Shown: positions 27,466 through 35,930, counted from the stretch's first letter. The stretch is 64,000 nt of DNA from Bradyrhizobium quebecense (GCF_013373795.3 NZ_CP088022.1:1922001-1986000), one strand, 5' to 3'. The notes: generated by a model not told the origin, from the letters alone. Numbers and translations: made by a program.

Positions 27466-28407
27466 ATGCCCCGTCCGATTCATTTGGTTCGTGATGATCT
27501 CGAGTTTATTGCAGGGCGGGCGCTGGAAACACCCATACGATCTTGCGCCGCGTTGGACGCACTGACTGGGCGAACAATCCTCATCAAAGACGAGACCGTT
27601 CAACATGGCGGCTCGTTCAAGTTTCGAGGAGCAATCCTTGGGGCGAGAAACGCCGAGCGAGGAGTTGTCGCCGCAGGATCGGGAAACTTTCCGATCGCGG
27701 TTGGCCTGGCCGCTCAGGAGCTGGACAAGCCCGCCTGTTTGGTCATGCCCGCGGACGTAGCGGCCTTTAAGAGGGAGCAGGCCCGAGAAACCGGAGCTGA
27801 GATAAAAATCGTCGAGCGGTCGGAGTTGGTCGATTGCGCTCGAATGGAGGCCCATCGACGCGGTTGGCGTAACCTGCACGCTTTCGAAGACGTCGAGATG
27901 ATTGCTGGAAGCTTCACGGTGGGTTCGGAAATCGCAGCTGCCATTCAGGCAAGTAGCCCAGCCTCCGATGCCGTGATTGTTGCCTGTGGTGGCGGTGGGC
28001 TGGCCGCTGGCGTTGCCCTTGCTTTGCGCTCCTGGTCCATTCCGGCTGCAATCTATGTTGCAGAACCGGAGACCCACCAGCGCTACGCGCGTGCCCGTGA
28101 GATTGGCGTTCCGATCCGGATTGATCCTCCTGGAGATACGGTATGCGATGCTTTGCGCTCCCGCCAGATCGGAGTGCGAGCCTTCGAAATTCTGCAACGG
28201 TCAAATGTTCAGGTGTGCGCCGTTAGCGATGAACTTGTGCAACACGCTGCCCGGTTACTCCTTGGGACCTGCGGCATCCGGGTCGAGCCCAGCGGCGCCT
28301 TGGCGATGGCGGCAGTCTTGGGAGGTGTCGTCGACAGCGAGCGGTCGCGTATATGGGTAATCGCATGCGGAGGGAACGTACCGTCGCTCGCTCGCGAACG
28401 TCTGTGA
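27466..28407 (+). CDS. Threonine dehydratase-like PLP enzyme (fold type II)
   Basis: 313 residues. The PLP lysine lies in GGSFKFRGA (about residues 47-55), and the phosphate-binding glycine loop is VACGGGGLAAG. The C-terminal end has GIRVEPSGALAMAAVL and WVIACGGN as in catabolic serine/threonine dehydratases. No ACT regulatory domain follows. The reaction would be deamination of threonine, serine or a related 3-hydroxy amino acid to a 2-keto acid. Codon choice is less GC-biased than the neighbours, which hints at acquisition from elsewhere. It converges on lpxXL with 22 bases between stops. Confidence 0.78.
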   Translation: MPRPIHLVRDDLEFIAGRALETPIRSCAALDALTGRTILIKDETVQHGGSFKFRGAILGARNAERGVVAAGSGNFPIAVGLAAQELDKPACLVMPADVAAFKREQARETGAEIKIVERSELVDCARMEAHRRGWRNLHAFEDVEMIAGSFTVGSEIAAAIQASSPASDAVIVACGGGGLAAGVALALRSWSIPAAIYVAEPETHQRYARAREIGVPIRIDPPGDTVCDALRSRQIGVRAFEILQRSNVQVCAVSDELVQHAARLLLGTCGIRVEPSGALAMAAVLGGVVDSERSRIWVIACGGNVPSLARERL

Positions 28408-28429
28408 TGCCAATGGCGTCGTCGGACAG

Positions 28430-29365
28430 TTACCGCCACCGCCGGTGCAGCCAGAGCCACTGATCCGGATATTCGCGGACCCAGCCCTCGACGATGTCGG
28501 TGATCGCCTGCATCGTGCCCTGGATATCGATCTGGCCGGATGCATCGAACACCGGCTTCACTTCCTCGGTGACCTCGCCGCGGAAGCGGCCGTCGGGCAG
28601 GCGGATGATCCGGGTGCCATGGATCGGGCAATCGATCTGCCGGCGCAGGCGCGCCAGTAGCGGGTTAGCGGTGGTCTTGCGGCCGAAGAAGGTGACGGGA
28701 ACACCGTTGGTCAAATACTGGTCGACCAGCATCGCGACGTGCTGGCCGTTCTTCAGCGCCTGCGCCAGCCTGAGCGGCGCGTCGCGGCCGGCCGGGACCA
28801 GCGTGCCAAGGTTGACAGCGCGGATGCGTTCGATGGCGCGGTCGGCGGCTTCGATGTTCGGCCGCCGGAACAGGATCGTAGCATCGAGCCCATGTGCTGC
28901 CGCGGCAATCGGAGAGAGCTCCCAATTGCCAAGATGTGCGGCAAAGAACAAGGCCGGCTTGCCGTCGTCACGCAACTGGTCGAACAGTTGCTTGCTGCGC
29001 GCCGAGAATTCGACGCGACCCGGCTTGTCGGGATTCTGGGGATCGTGGTCCCAGATGCGGTCGATGTGCGCGAATTCGGCCCCGATGCGTCCGAGGTTAT
29101 GCCAGACGCCTGTCAGGATCTCTTCGATCTCCTGCGGTGACTTTTCCGGGAAAGCGGCCGTGAGGTTCTCGCGGCCGATGCGATCCTCGCGCAGCCGGCG
29201 GCCGATGAAATGCGCGGCGCGGCCGAAGAACCGTGCGGTCTTCTCCGGATCGAAATAGCGCGTGGTGCGCAGCAGGCCGATCGTCAGCCCGCCGATCGCC
29301 GCATCGGTCACAGGTTTTGCGGCATCACGCAGATGCGCGCGGGCGCGAAGGAGCAGGCGTTTCAT
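28430..29365 (-). CDS. lpxXL: Lipid A very-long-chain acyltransferase (LpxXL; lauroyl acyltransferase family)
   Basis: 311 residues of the LpxL/HtrB acyltransferase family. The catalytic HX4E is H144-E149 in AAHLGNWEL. Further family blocks are LFRRPNIEAADR, GQHVAMLVDQYL, and the C-terminal QWLWLHRRWR. It is the last gene of a minus-strand cluster with acpXL, fabZ and two fabF genes, so it should transfer the 26-30-carbon hydroxylated chain from AcpXL to lipid A at the inner membrane. This makes the outer membrane tougher and, in rhizobia, aids symbiosis. The cluster usually has an alcohol dehydrogenase gene between fabF1XL and this gene; here the gap is 17 bases. Confidence 0.87.
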   Translation of the reverse strand: MKRLLLRARAHLRDAAKPVTDAAIGGLTIGLLRTTRYFDPEKTARFFGRAAHFIGRRLREDRIGRENLTAAFPEKSPQEIEEILTGVWHNLGRIGAEFAHIDRIWDHDPQNPDKPGRVEFSARSKQLFDQLRDDGKPALFFAAHLGNWELSPIAAAAHGLDATILFRRPNIEAADRAIERIRAVNLGTLVPAGRDAPLRLAQALKNGQHVAMLVDQYLTNGVPVTFFGRKTTANPLLARLRRQIDCPIHGTRIIRLPDGRFRGEVTEEVKPVFDASGQIDIQGTMQAITDIVEGWVREYPDQWLWLHRRWR

Positions 29366-29382
29366 CTGATGAGGCGAGGGCG

Positions 29383-30660
29383 CTAGGCCGGCTCGCGCGT
29401 CAGGATCAGCGAAGCGTTCTGCCCGCCGAACCCGAACGAGTTCGACATCACGGCGGTCACCTTGGCGTCGCGCGCCTTGTTGCCGACCACATCGAACGGG
29501 ATCGCGGGATCGGGCACCTCGTAGTTGATCGTCGGCGGAATCCGCTGATGCTCGAGCGTGAGCAGCGAGAAGATCGCCTCGACCGCACCGGCGGCCGAGA
29601 TGGTGTGGCCGACCATCGATTTGTTCGACGACACCGGAATGTTTTTGGTGTGTTCGCCGAACACCGCCGCGGTCGCAAGATATTCCATCTTGTCGTTTTC
29701 CGGCGTCGAGGTGCCGTGCGCGTTGATGTGATCGATTTGCTCGGGCTCCATGCCCGCGTCAGCAAGTGTCTTGCGCACGCAGCCGATCGCCGGCTTGCCG
29801 TCCGGGGAAGAGCGGGTGCGGTGGAAGGAGTCGGTGAGCTCGCCGCAGCCGGCGACGACGCCCAGGATGCGCGCGCCGCGCGCCATCGCAGCGTCGTAGC
29901 TCTCCAGCACCAATGCGCCGGCGCCTTCGGCCATCACGAAGCCGTCGCGGTTCTTCGAAAACGGCTTTGAGGCCCCCTGGGGCGGATCGTTCTGGGTGGA
30001 GAGCGCCGAGAGCAGCGAGAAGCGCACCATGGCTTCCGGATTGACCGAGCCGTCGGTCGCGACGCACAGCGTTGCATCGGTTTCGCCGCGGCGGATCGCC
30101 TCGACGCCGAGCTGGATCGCGGTCGCGCCGGACGCGCAAGCCGTCGAGAGCGAGATCGGCGACCCCTTGCTGCCGAAGGTCTCGGCGAGGTTGAGCGCGA
30201 CCGAACCGAAAGTGAAACGCCGGTGGAAGTGGGCGAACTTGCCGCCGCTGCAGGTCGCCAGATAGTCGATGATGCCAAAGTCCTTGGTCGGAACCTCGCG
30301 CGCGACCTCGAGCCGCTGCGGCCACTCGGTTTCGATCGGCGCGACCGCCAGAAACAGCGGCCCGGGGAAGTTGCCCTTGCTGCCGATGCCGGACTGCTCC
30401 AGCGCCTCTTCGGTCGCGATCTCCGCCAGGCGCTGCGACAGACTGGTCGAGGAGAACGGGTCGACGGTGACGAAATCGACGGCGCCGGCCATCGTCGTCT
30501 TCAGACTGTCGAGCGGGAAGCGCGTCACGGTCTTGATGCCGGACTCGCCCGCGCTGAGGCGCTTCCAATTGTCGGTCTTGCCGCCGCCGAGCGACGTCAC
30601 AATTCCCATGCCGGTCACGACGACGATCGGTCGGCCGAATTTATCGCGTGGTGCTGTCAT
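29383..30660 (-). CDS. fabF1XL: 3-oxoacyl-ACP synthase FabF1XL (very-long-chain fatty acid elongation)
   Basis: 425 residues, condensing enzyme with a complete Cys-His-His set: C175 (LSTACASGA), H315 (INAHGTSTP) and H352 (KSMVGHTIS), with K347 also kept. It extends acyl-AcpXL by two carbons per round to reach the very-long-chain product. The enlarged N-terminus (FGRPIVVVTGMGIVTSL) is typical of this clade. The companion FabF2XL upstream has lost catalytic residues, so this subunit is likely to carry the activity, perhaps as a heterodimer. The gap to fabF2XL is 27 bases. Confidence 0.87.
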   Translation of the reverse strand: MTAPRDKFGRPIVVVTGMGIVTSLGGGKTDNWKRLSAGESGIKTVTRFPLDSLKTTMAGAVDFVTVDPFSSTSLSQRLAEIATEEALEQSGIGSKGNFPGPLFLAVAPIETEWPQRLEVAREVPTKDFGIIDYLATCSGGKFAHFHRRFTFGSVALNLAETFGSKGSPISLSTACASGATAIQLGVEAIRRGETDATLCVATDGSVNPEAMVRFSLLSALSTQNDPPQGASKPFSKNRDGFVMAEGAGALVLESYDAAMARGARILGVVAGCGELTDSFHRTRSSPDGKPAIGCVRKTLADAGMEPEQIDHINAHGTSTPENDKMEYLATAAVFGEHTKNIPVSSNKSMVGHTISAAGAVEAIFSLLTLEHQRIPPTINYEVPDPAIPFDVVGNKARDAKVTAVMSNSFGFGGQNASLILTREPA

Positions 30661-30687
30661 GGTATCCCCGTCGGTGCTTGCGCCGAA

Positions 30688-31872
30688 TTACTTGACGGCC
30701 TCGACCAGTGCCATGCCTTCGCCCTGCCAGTGGCCGACCCCCAATACGACAATCTGGGTTGGCGCTTCGGTCTTTTCAACCTCCAGCCCGGTCGGGTCGT
30801 TGGCCGGATAGAGCGCGCCGCGGGAAATCGACAACGCGGCCAGCGCGAGCCCGAGCGGGAACTGCGCCTCCATGGTGTGCCCAAAGGTCGTTCCGGTGGC
30901 GCGCACGGCAACGCCGGGATGCTGAGCGAGGAATTCGCGCTCGTCGGCGGTCGCAGGCTCGGCGCCGGTCGCGCCCGTGATCAGCATGGCGTTGTCGTTG
31001 CTGACCCCGAGCTGCGGCCACAGCGCCTGCAGCGACTTCGTCACGGCGCCGGGCTGCTTGCGCTTGGCAAGATCGGCGACCACCTTGGTCAGCTTGGCGT
31101 ACGGCTTGGCGCCGCGCGCCTCGGCATGCTCGCGCGACTCCATCACCAGGAAGGCGCCGGCGGAGCCGATGGCGAAGCCCGGGTTGTTCCGGCGGGCCCA
31201 GACCGACGCGTATTGATCCTTGAGGGCGAAGTCGCCGAACGAATAGAGCATCAAGAGGTCGCCGCGATCGCCGTTGTGGGCCGCGCCGACCAGCGCGATG
31301 TCGCTCTGTCCGGCCCCGATGCGCGCGACGGCGATCCGCGCGGCGTCGATGCTCGCGGCTTCCTCGCCCATGAAGGTGCGCGACGTCCCGCACACGCCGT
31401 GAACGATCGCGATGTTGCCGGCGAGCAGGTTGGAGAGCTGCGCCAGGAACAGCGTCGGGCGCAACTCGTTCATCAGCTTCTCGTTGAGGACGGCAGGCGG
31501 CAGCTTGCCCTGCGCATCGGCGTTCATGATCGCCAGGTCGACATTGAGATCACGCTCGCCGCCACCGGCCGCGATGATCATGTCCATCCGCGACAGGATT
31601 TCCTGATTGCCTTTGACGCCGGCGGAATCAAGCGCCAGCCCGGCGGCGTAGGTGCCGATCCGCTGCCATGTCTCCATCTGACGCTGATCGCCCTTCTTCG
31701 GGATCTGGGCGTCGAAGCTGACGGGGGCGATCGGATGGATCACGTACGGCGCGAGGCGTTTCTCGTCGGCATTGACGCGCTTGGCGCCGAGCGCCTCCCA
31801 ATGCGCATCCAGCCCCTCGCCGAGCGAGGAGAGCAGGCCGACGCCGGTGATCCAGACTTCCTTCTCAGCCAT
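30688..31872 (-). CDS. fabF2XL: 3-oxoacyl-ACP synthase-like FabF2XL, with incomplete active site
   Basis: 394 residues of the KAS II fold, but degenerate. The nucleophile position keeps C161 (VHGVCGTSR) and the second histidine is kept (H332, TFGHT). The first histidine is replaced by alanine (ITGATGAEP against NAHGTSTP, A301), and the lysine before GHT is lost. This resembles the chain-length-factor partner of type II condensing enzymes more than an active synthase. It lies between fabZXL (8-base overlap at its start) and fabF1XL. A structural or chain-length role within the FabF1XL complex is inferred. Confidence 0.82.
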   Translation of the reverse strand: MAEKEVWITGVGLLSSLGEGLDAHWEALGAKRVNADEKRLAPYVIHPIAPVSFDAQIPKKGDQRQMETWQRIGTYAAGLALDSAGVKGNQEILSRMDMIIAAGGGERDLNVDLAIMNADAQGKLPPAVLNEKLMNELRPTLFLAQLSNLLAGNIAIVHGVCGTSRTFMGEEAASIDAARIAVARIGAGQSDIALVGAAHNGDRGDLLMLYSFGDFALKDQYASVWARRNNPGFAIGSAGAFLVMESREHAEARGAKPYAKLTKVVADLAKRKQPGAVTKSLQALWPQLGVSNDNAMLITGATGAEPATADEREFLAQHPGVAVRATGTTFGHTMEAQFPLGLALAALSISRGALYPANDPTGLEVEKTEAPTQIVVLGVGHWQGEGMALVEAVK

Positions 31873-32341
31873 TACTCATTGCCTGCAGCGGAAACCCGAT
31901 CTTGTTGGCGAGCGCATCCATGTGCACACGCAAGTCCGGGCTGGGGAAGGGGATATGGCGGAAGGTCAGCTCGGCGTTGCACTTGAGCTCCTTGCCGACG
32001 CGGACTTTCGCCGAGGTCACGGTGAAGCCTGAACCTTCGTGTTCAATCTTGGCTTCGATCGTCAGTACCGAGCCGGGGCTGACGAAGCCGCGCATCTTGG
32101 CTTCCTTGACCATGGCGAGGAAGGGCATGCGCTCGAACTTGGTCAGACCGAGGATCAGCCAGCCCGAGCTCTGGGCCATTGCTTCGGTGAGCAACACGCC
32201 GGGCATGATCGGGTAGCCCGGGAAGTGCCCCGCGAACACAGAGTGGCTGTCCGGCGGGACATCCGCCTCGACGACAATGGTCTTTGCGTCGAGGTTGAGG
32301 TCGACGATCCGATCGATCAGCTGAAAAGTTTCAAGCTGCAT
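31865..32341 (-). CDS. fabZXL: (3R)-hydroxyacyl-ACP dehydratase FabZXL
   Basis: 158 residues from the ATG at 32339-32341; upstream in-frame sequence belongs to the acpXL gene region. It has the FabZ hot-dog signature FAGHFPGYPIMPGVLLTEAMAQSSG, with the catalytic His in HFPG and Glu in LTEA. It dehydrates the 3-hydroxyacyl-AcpXL intermediate in very-long-chain synthesis. Its stop overlaps the start of fabF2XL by 8 bases, and acpXL ends 8 bases before its ATG, indicating one transcript. Confidence 0.85.
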   Translation of the reverse strand: MQLETFQLIDRIVDLNLDAKTIVVEADVPPDSHSVFAGHFPGYPIMPGVLLTEAMAQSSGWLILGLTKFERMPFLAMVKEAKMRGFVSPGSVLTIEAKIEHEGSGFTVTSAKVRVGKELKCNAELTFRHIPFPSPDLRVHMDALANKIGFPLQAMSNG

Positions 32342-32349
32342 GATGGCTA

Positions 32350-32652
32350 TTACGAGGCCGAGCCCGTGCCTGCGTTCTTGGCCGCAACCAACTCGTCGAT
32401 GCGGTCGGCGAGATTCTGCAACACGAAGTACTGCTCCGTCGTGGCCTTGCCGTCGTTGACCTCCTGGGTCCACTTCTCAAGCGGCATCTTGATCCCGAAG
32501 GCCTTGTCGATGGCAAAGGCGATGTCGAGGAAGTCGAGGCTGTCGATCCCCAGATCGTCGATCGCGTGGCTCTCCGGCTTGATCGTATCGCGCGGGATGT
32601 CGCAGGTCTCCGCGATAATGTTGGCGATCTGCTCGAATGTGGAGGACATCAT
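32350..32652 (-). CDS. acpXL: Specialised acyl carrier protein AcpXL
   Basis: 100 residues, starting ATGATG. Phosphopantetheine attaches at S38 in [19 protein letters not shown]. The extra C-terminal sequence ([36 protein letters not shown]) distinguishes AcpXL from the housekeeping AcpP. It carries the growing 26-30-carbon chain for lipid A. It is the first gene of the operon, so the promoter should be in the 178-base gap to the right, where no clear -35/-10 pair was picked. Confidence 0.92.
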   Translation of the reverse strand: MMSSTFEQIANIIAETCDIPRDTIKPESHAIDDLGIDSLDFLDIAFAIDKAFGIKMPLEKWTQEVNDGKATTEQYFVLQNLADRIDELVAAKNAGTGSAS

Positions 32653-32830
32653 TAAGCCTTTGATATATTGAAGGTAATTCCGGGTCGGCTCGGAGGAGGC
32701 GGGCGCGGTGCCCCGGATTGCCTGATTGCTGCTGCCGGAGTCGTGTGCCCGTATATCGGAGCAGGGCCGTTAGTTCAATGGAGCTTGGCCGGCCGGGCGA
32801 GGACGGTTTTTGGGTACGGTTCCGGCCTGC

Positions 32831-33226
32831 CTAGCTACGTGGCATCACCGTAATCTTCGCGCAATCCCGGCGTCCCATCAGCACGCAATCCTGGGTCTTG
32901 CGCAAATCGGCGATGCTCATGGCGAGCCAGATACCGATCGCAGTGAGCGCTACGGTGAAGGCGAAGGCGGCGATGTTGGCAAGCATGCGCTGGCGGAAAT
33001 CGTCCGGCTCCTCGCGCGGCCTCTCATAGCGGGAGAGGTCGTTGGCGACGGAAACAGGAGCGACGGAAGCCGGGCGGGTCGATCGGACCGCCTCCTCGCG
33101 CTTGCCGGGCGGCTGCGCCGAGGTACGCGGCCGGAATTTGAGCACCACGTGCTCGTCATCCGAGGAAATTGGCCGCTGCGTCTTCACTGTTGTCAGTCCG
33201 GTCGCGTCGCCGCTTATGTTTAGCAT
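32831..33226 (-). CDS. Hypothetical single-pass membrane protein
   Basis: 131 residues. The N-terminal two thirds are polar and low in complexity (VLKFRPRTSAQPPGKREE, then PASVAPVSVANDL). One membrane helix follows at about residues 84-104 (NIAAFAFTVALTAIGIWLAMSI), then a short tail with two cysteines (TQDCVLMGRRDC). The layout suggests a cytoplasmic tail and a short periplasmic end. I associate this tail with conserved Bradyrhizobium proteins of unknown function. Nothing in the neighbours assigns a role. Confidence 0.65.
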   Translation of the reverse strand: MLNISGDATGLTTVKTQRPISSDDEHVVLKFRPRTSAQPPGKREEAVRSTRPASVAPVSVANDLSRYERPREEPDDFRQRMLANIAAFAFTVALTAIGIWLAMSIADLRKTQDCVLMGRRDCAKITVMPRS

Positions 33227-33274
33227 GTTCGCTGCGCTTCACACCTAAAATCTTGATGCGCGCAGAGGTGGTAA

Positions 33275-34156
33275 TTATTCTTCGATGGTCTCGTGGAACC
33301 GACTGTAGTCGATGCGCAGACGGCCGTCGTCGGTCGTCTGCAGGATCTCGGCATAGCGATGGCCGAAGCGTACGTCAGAATTTTCGTACGATTTTCGCGC
33401 ATGCACAGTTTGCGCTGCAACGTCGTCATAGCCCGACACGAAGAGGCCGAGCCCGGCATTGACGGCTTTCAACTCCGCAGCGTCGAGGCCGTGGAGCGGG
33501 CTGTCCTGGTCGATCACATGAAACAGGGTCCAGCTCAGCGCCAGCGCCGGGCTCTCGCTGCGCAGGAGCGGCAGTTCGTAGAACCGGCGGTATGGCATGC
33601 CTTCCTTGCTGACGCCGTTCTTGAACAGCCACAGCCGCGCGGTGGCATTGGCGATGATGTTGTGCCGCTCGTTGGCCAGGCGGATCATCAACGTGAGCTG
33701 GCCCTCATGGTCCGAGATCACGGGATTGTCGGCGAACAGCAGGCGTGCGCTCGGCCGCGAGAAGCGGGCAAAGATCAGCCCGGTCATCAGCGACATCGAG
33801 AATATGCCGGTGAAGAGTTCGATGGCGGCGATGAAGTGCCCGTAATGCGTCTGCGGGTGCATGTCGCCATAGCCCGCGGTCGAAAGAGTCTCGATGCTGA
33901 AATAGAGGTAGTCGATGTATTGGCCGTCAGGCACGTTGGCGATCGGATGATCGCCGAGCCAATAGAACAAGGCGAACACGGCGTTGAAGGTGATGAACAC
34001 CAATGCTGCACCGCCAATAAACGCGGGCCAGGATGCGGTCATGCAGCGATGGCTGATGTCTGCCCAGAAGCTCAGCTCCAACCCCTCGGTCACGACCTCG
34101 CGGTTGCCGAAACGGATCATGCGCGCCTTCACGCGATCGCTTGTTCTCAAAGCCAT
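33275..34156 (-). CDS. Inward-rectifier-type potassium channel (KirBac family), filter TAGYG
   Basis: 293 residues. The outer helix (about 44-68) and inner helix (about 105-130) flank a pore loop with IETLSTAGYGDMHPQ. The selectivity filter reads T93-A-G-Y-G97, where the family standard is TVGYG; the codon is GCG rather than GTG. After the pore comes the immunoglobulin-like cytoplasmic domain (LMIRLANERHNIIANATARLWL, ending in VHARKSYENSDVRFG), complete to the usual length. The gene is otherwise intact, so the change is more likely a natural variant than decay. Effects on selectivity or conductance are unknown. Confidence 0.85.
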   Translation of the reverse strand: MALRTSDRVKARMIRFGNREVVTEGLELSFWADISHRCMTASWPAFIGGAALVFITFNAVFALFYWLGDHPIANVPDGQYIDYLYFSIETLSTAGYGDMHPQTHYGHFIAAIELFTGIFSMSLMTGLIFARFSRPSARLLFADNPVISDHEGQLTLMIRLANERHNIIANATARLWLFKNGVSKEGMPYRRFYELPLLRSESPALALSWTLFHVIDQDSPLHGLDAAELKAVNAGLGLFVSGYDDVAAQTVHARKSYENSDVRFGHRYAEILQTTDDGRLRIDYSRFHETIEE

Positions 34157-34243
34157 TCCGCCGAACCGGCTCTTTCGTCTGCCTGTGCCATCATGTCATA
34201 ATGGAACCCATTCCGGAGTGCCGGTCAAACGGGAGCACAAATC

Positions 34244-34870
34244 ATGGCCCATACGCGCGAGCCCTACGTCAAACCGGTCCCGATCATGTCGCTGCGACCG
34301 ACCCAGATGACGGTCGGCATGCAGGAGGTGAAGGAGAAGCGCAAGCGCTGGCGCGAGCACAGTTCGGACAAGAAGCGCGCCGAACTCCTGGGCAAGCACA
34401 TGATCCCGGTGGTCCATGGTCCGGACGATCGCTACTACGTGGTCGACCACCATCACATGGCGCGGGCGCTGCACGAGGAGGGCGTCAAGGACATCCTGGT
34501 CACTGTGATCGGCGATCTCACGATGGTCGAACGTGACGTGTTCTGGGGCGTGATGGACAACAAGCGCTGGGTCTATCCCTATAATGCAAAGGGCGAGCGC
34601 TGCCACTTCAGGGACATTCCGAAATCGATCAAGGATCTCAAGGACGATCCGTTCCGCAGCCTCGCCGGCGAGATGCGCCGGGCCGGCGGCTTTGCCAAGG
34701 ACACGACGCCGTTCAGCGAATTCCTGTGGGCCGACTTCCTGCGCCGCCACATCCCGCGCAAGACCGTGGAGAACAATTTCGCCAAGGCGCTGGAGAAGGG
34801 GTTGGCGCTGGGCCGGGGCAAGGAGGCGGTCTATTTGCCCGGATGGTGCGGGCCGGCATCTGACGACTGA
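34244..34870 (+). CDS. ParB-like family protein (ParBc_2 type)
   Basis: 208 residues. It resembles the stand-alone ParB-like family rather than chromosome-partition ParB. MSLRPTQMTVGMQEVKEKRKRW is followed by KHMIPVVHGPDDRYYVVDHHHMARALHEEGV, a ParB-type nucleotide-domain motif with a run of histidines. The rest (VFWGVMDNKRWVYPYNAKG; PFSEFLWADFLRRHIP) has no DNA-binding helix-turn-helix. Role unknown; partition is unlikely without parA. Its 3' end overlaps the convergent mgtC-like gene by 40 bases. Confidence 0.75.
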   Translation: MAHTREPYVKPVPIMSLRPTQMTVGMQEVKEKRKRWREHSSDKKRAELLGKHMIPVVHGPDDRYYVVDHHHMARALHEEGVKDILVTVIGDLTMVERDVFWGVMDNKRWVYPYNAKGERCHFRDIPKSIKDLKDDPFRSLAGEMRRAGGFAKDTTPFSEFLWADFLRRHIPRKTVENNFAKALEKGLALGRGKEAVYLPGWCGPASDD

Positions 34871-35343
34871 CCGGGCGCGACCTCCGGTCCGTGTTGGTCC
34901 TCCCTGCCGCCGAGCGCGTGGTGCAGCCACCGCTCGGTCCGCTTGCCTAAGGTCAGCAGCAGGAATGCCAGCACAAGCGCGGTGAGGACGATCGGCCAGT
35001 GTCCGGCGCCGCAGACAATCCCGACGCAGGCGGCGAAGAACGCGCATGCGGCACTGGTCAGGCCGTGGACGTGATAGCGGTCGCCCCGTCGGACGATCAC
35101 GCCGGCGCCAAGAAAACCGATGCCGGTCAGCACACCCTGGATTACGCGGCTGACCGCATCGGTGAATTTCCCGGGATCGACCGCCTGCAAGGCCAGCAGC
35201 ACGACCGTGGCCGTCGAGAGGCTGACGAGACCCAGTGTCTTCAGCCCGATCGGCTTGCCGCGCAGGTCGCGGTCGAGCCCGATCGCGCTGCCGGCAAGAG
35301 TGGCTGCGCCGAGACGCAGGATGATCTCGCTCCAGTCTACCAA
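34831..35343 (-). CDS. MgtC/SapB-family membrane protein
   Basis: 170 residues with four to five hydrophobic helices (about 5-25, 38-54, 66-86, 96-112 and 118-134). Family motifs are LAGSAIGLDRDLRGKPIGLKTLGLVSL and the glycine-rich GVLTGIGFLGAGVIVR. MgtC proteins aid survival in low magnesium and act on ATP synthase or phosphate uptake in pathogens. The C-terminal tail here is short and hydrophilic, without the extra domain of virulence MgtC. The AhpD-like gene ends 8 bases upstream of its start, so the two may share a transcript. Confidence 0.82.
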   Translation of the reverse strand: MVDWSEIILRLGAATLAGSAIGLDRDLRGKPIGLKTLGLVSLSTATVVLLALQAVDPGKFTDAVSRVIQGVLTGIGFLGAGVIVRRGDRYHVHGLTSAACAFFAACVGIVCGAGHWPIVLTALVLAFLLLTLGKRTERWLHHALGGREDQHGPEVAPGQSSDAGPHHPGK

Positions 35344-35351
35344 GGCGTCCT

Positions 35352-35930
35352 CTATTTCGGCTGCCGGCCGAGCATGTAGAACTCGGCGTTCGGCCGCATG
35401 CCGGTGACGTTCGCCAGCCGGTTCGAAAGCGCGAAGAAGGCCGCGACTGCGGCGATATCCCAGACGTCGTCGTCGCTAAAGCCGTGGGCGGCGAGCGCGG
35501 CGAAGTCCGTCTCCGAGACCTCCTCGGCCGCGCGGCTGACCTTCATCGCGAAGTCGAGCATCGCGCGCTGCCGCGGCGTGATGTCGGCCTTGCGGTAGTT
35601 GATCGCGATCTGGTCGGCGATCTCAGGGTTCTTGGCGCGGATGCGCAGGATCGCGCCATGGGCGATCACGCAATACTGGCACTGGTTGGCGGCGCTGGTC
35701 GCCACCACGATCATCTCGCGTTCGGCCTTGGAGAGGCCGGAGTCCTTTTCCATCAGCGCGTCGTGATAGGCAAAGAACGCGCGAAACTCGTCAGGGCGGT
35801 AGGCCAGAGTGAGGAAAACGTTCGGCACGAAGCCGGACTTCTCCTGCACCGCCAGGATGCGGGTGCGGATATCCTCGGGGAGCTTGTCGAGAGCAGGCGT
35901 CGGGAAGCGTTTTGCGGTCGGCTGCGTCAT
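35352..35930 (-). CDS. AhpD-like peroxidase-related protein (carboxymuconolactone decarboxylase fold)
   Basis: 192 residues, all-helical AhpD-like fold. It has the redox motif CQYC within ATSAANQCQYCVIAHGAILR, with the conserved downstream histidine, preceded by SKAEREMIVVATS. Family members are alkylhydroperoxidase-type or of unknown thiol-based activity. The rest matches the uncharacterised peroxidase-related subfamily, ending in GMRPNAEFYMLGR. It is likely co-transcribed with the mgtC-like gene that starts 8 bases after its stop. Confidence 0.8.
   Translation of the reverse strand: MTQPTAKRFPTPALDKLPEDIRTRILAVQEKSGFVPNVFLTLAYRPDEFRAFFAYHDALMEKDSGLSKAEREMIVVATSAANQCQYCVIAHGAILRIRAKNPEIADQIAINYRKADITPRQRAMLDFAMKVSRAAEEVSETDFAALAAHGFSDDDVWDIAAVAAFFALSNRLANVTGMRPNAEFYMLGRQPK

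Noticed and set aside
32755..32830. tRNA-like text (GTTAGTTCAATGG)
   Set aside because: A D-arm-like stretch is present, but there is no T-arm (GGTTCGAATCC) or matching acceptor stem, so it is not a tRNA.
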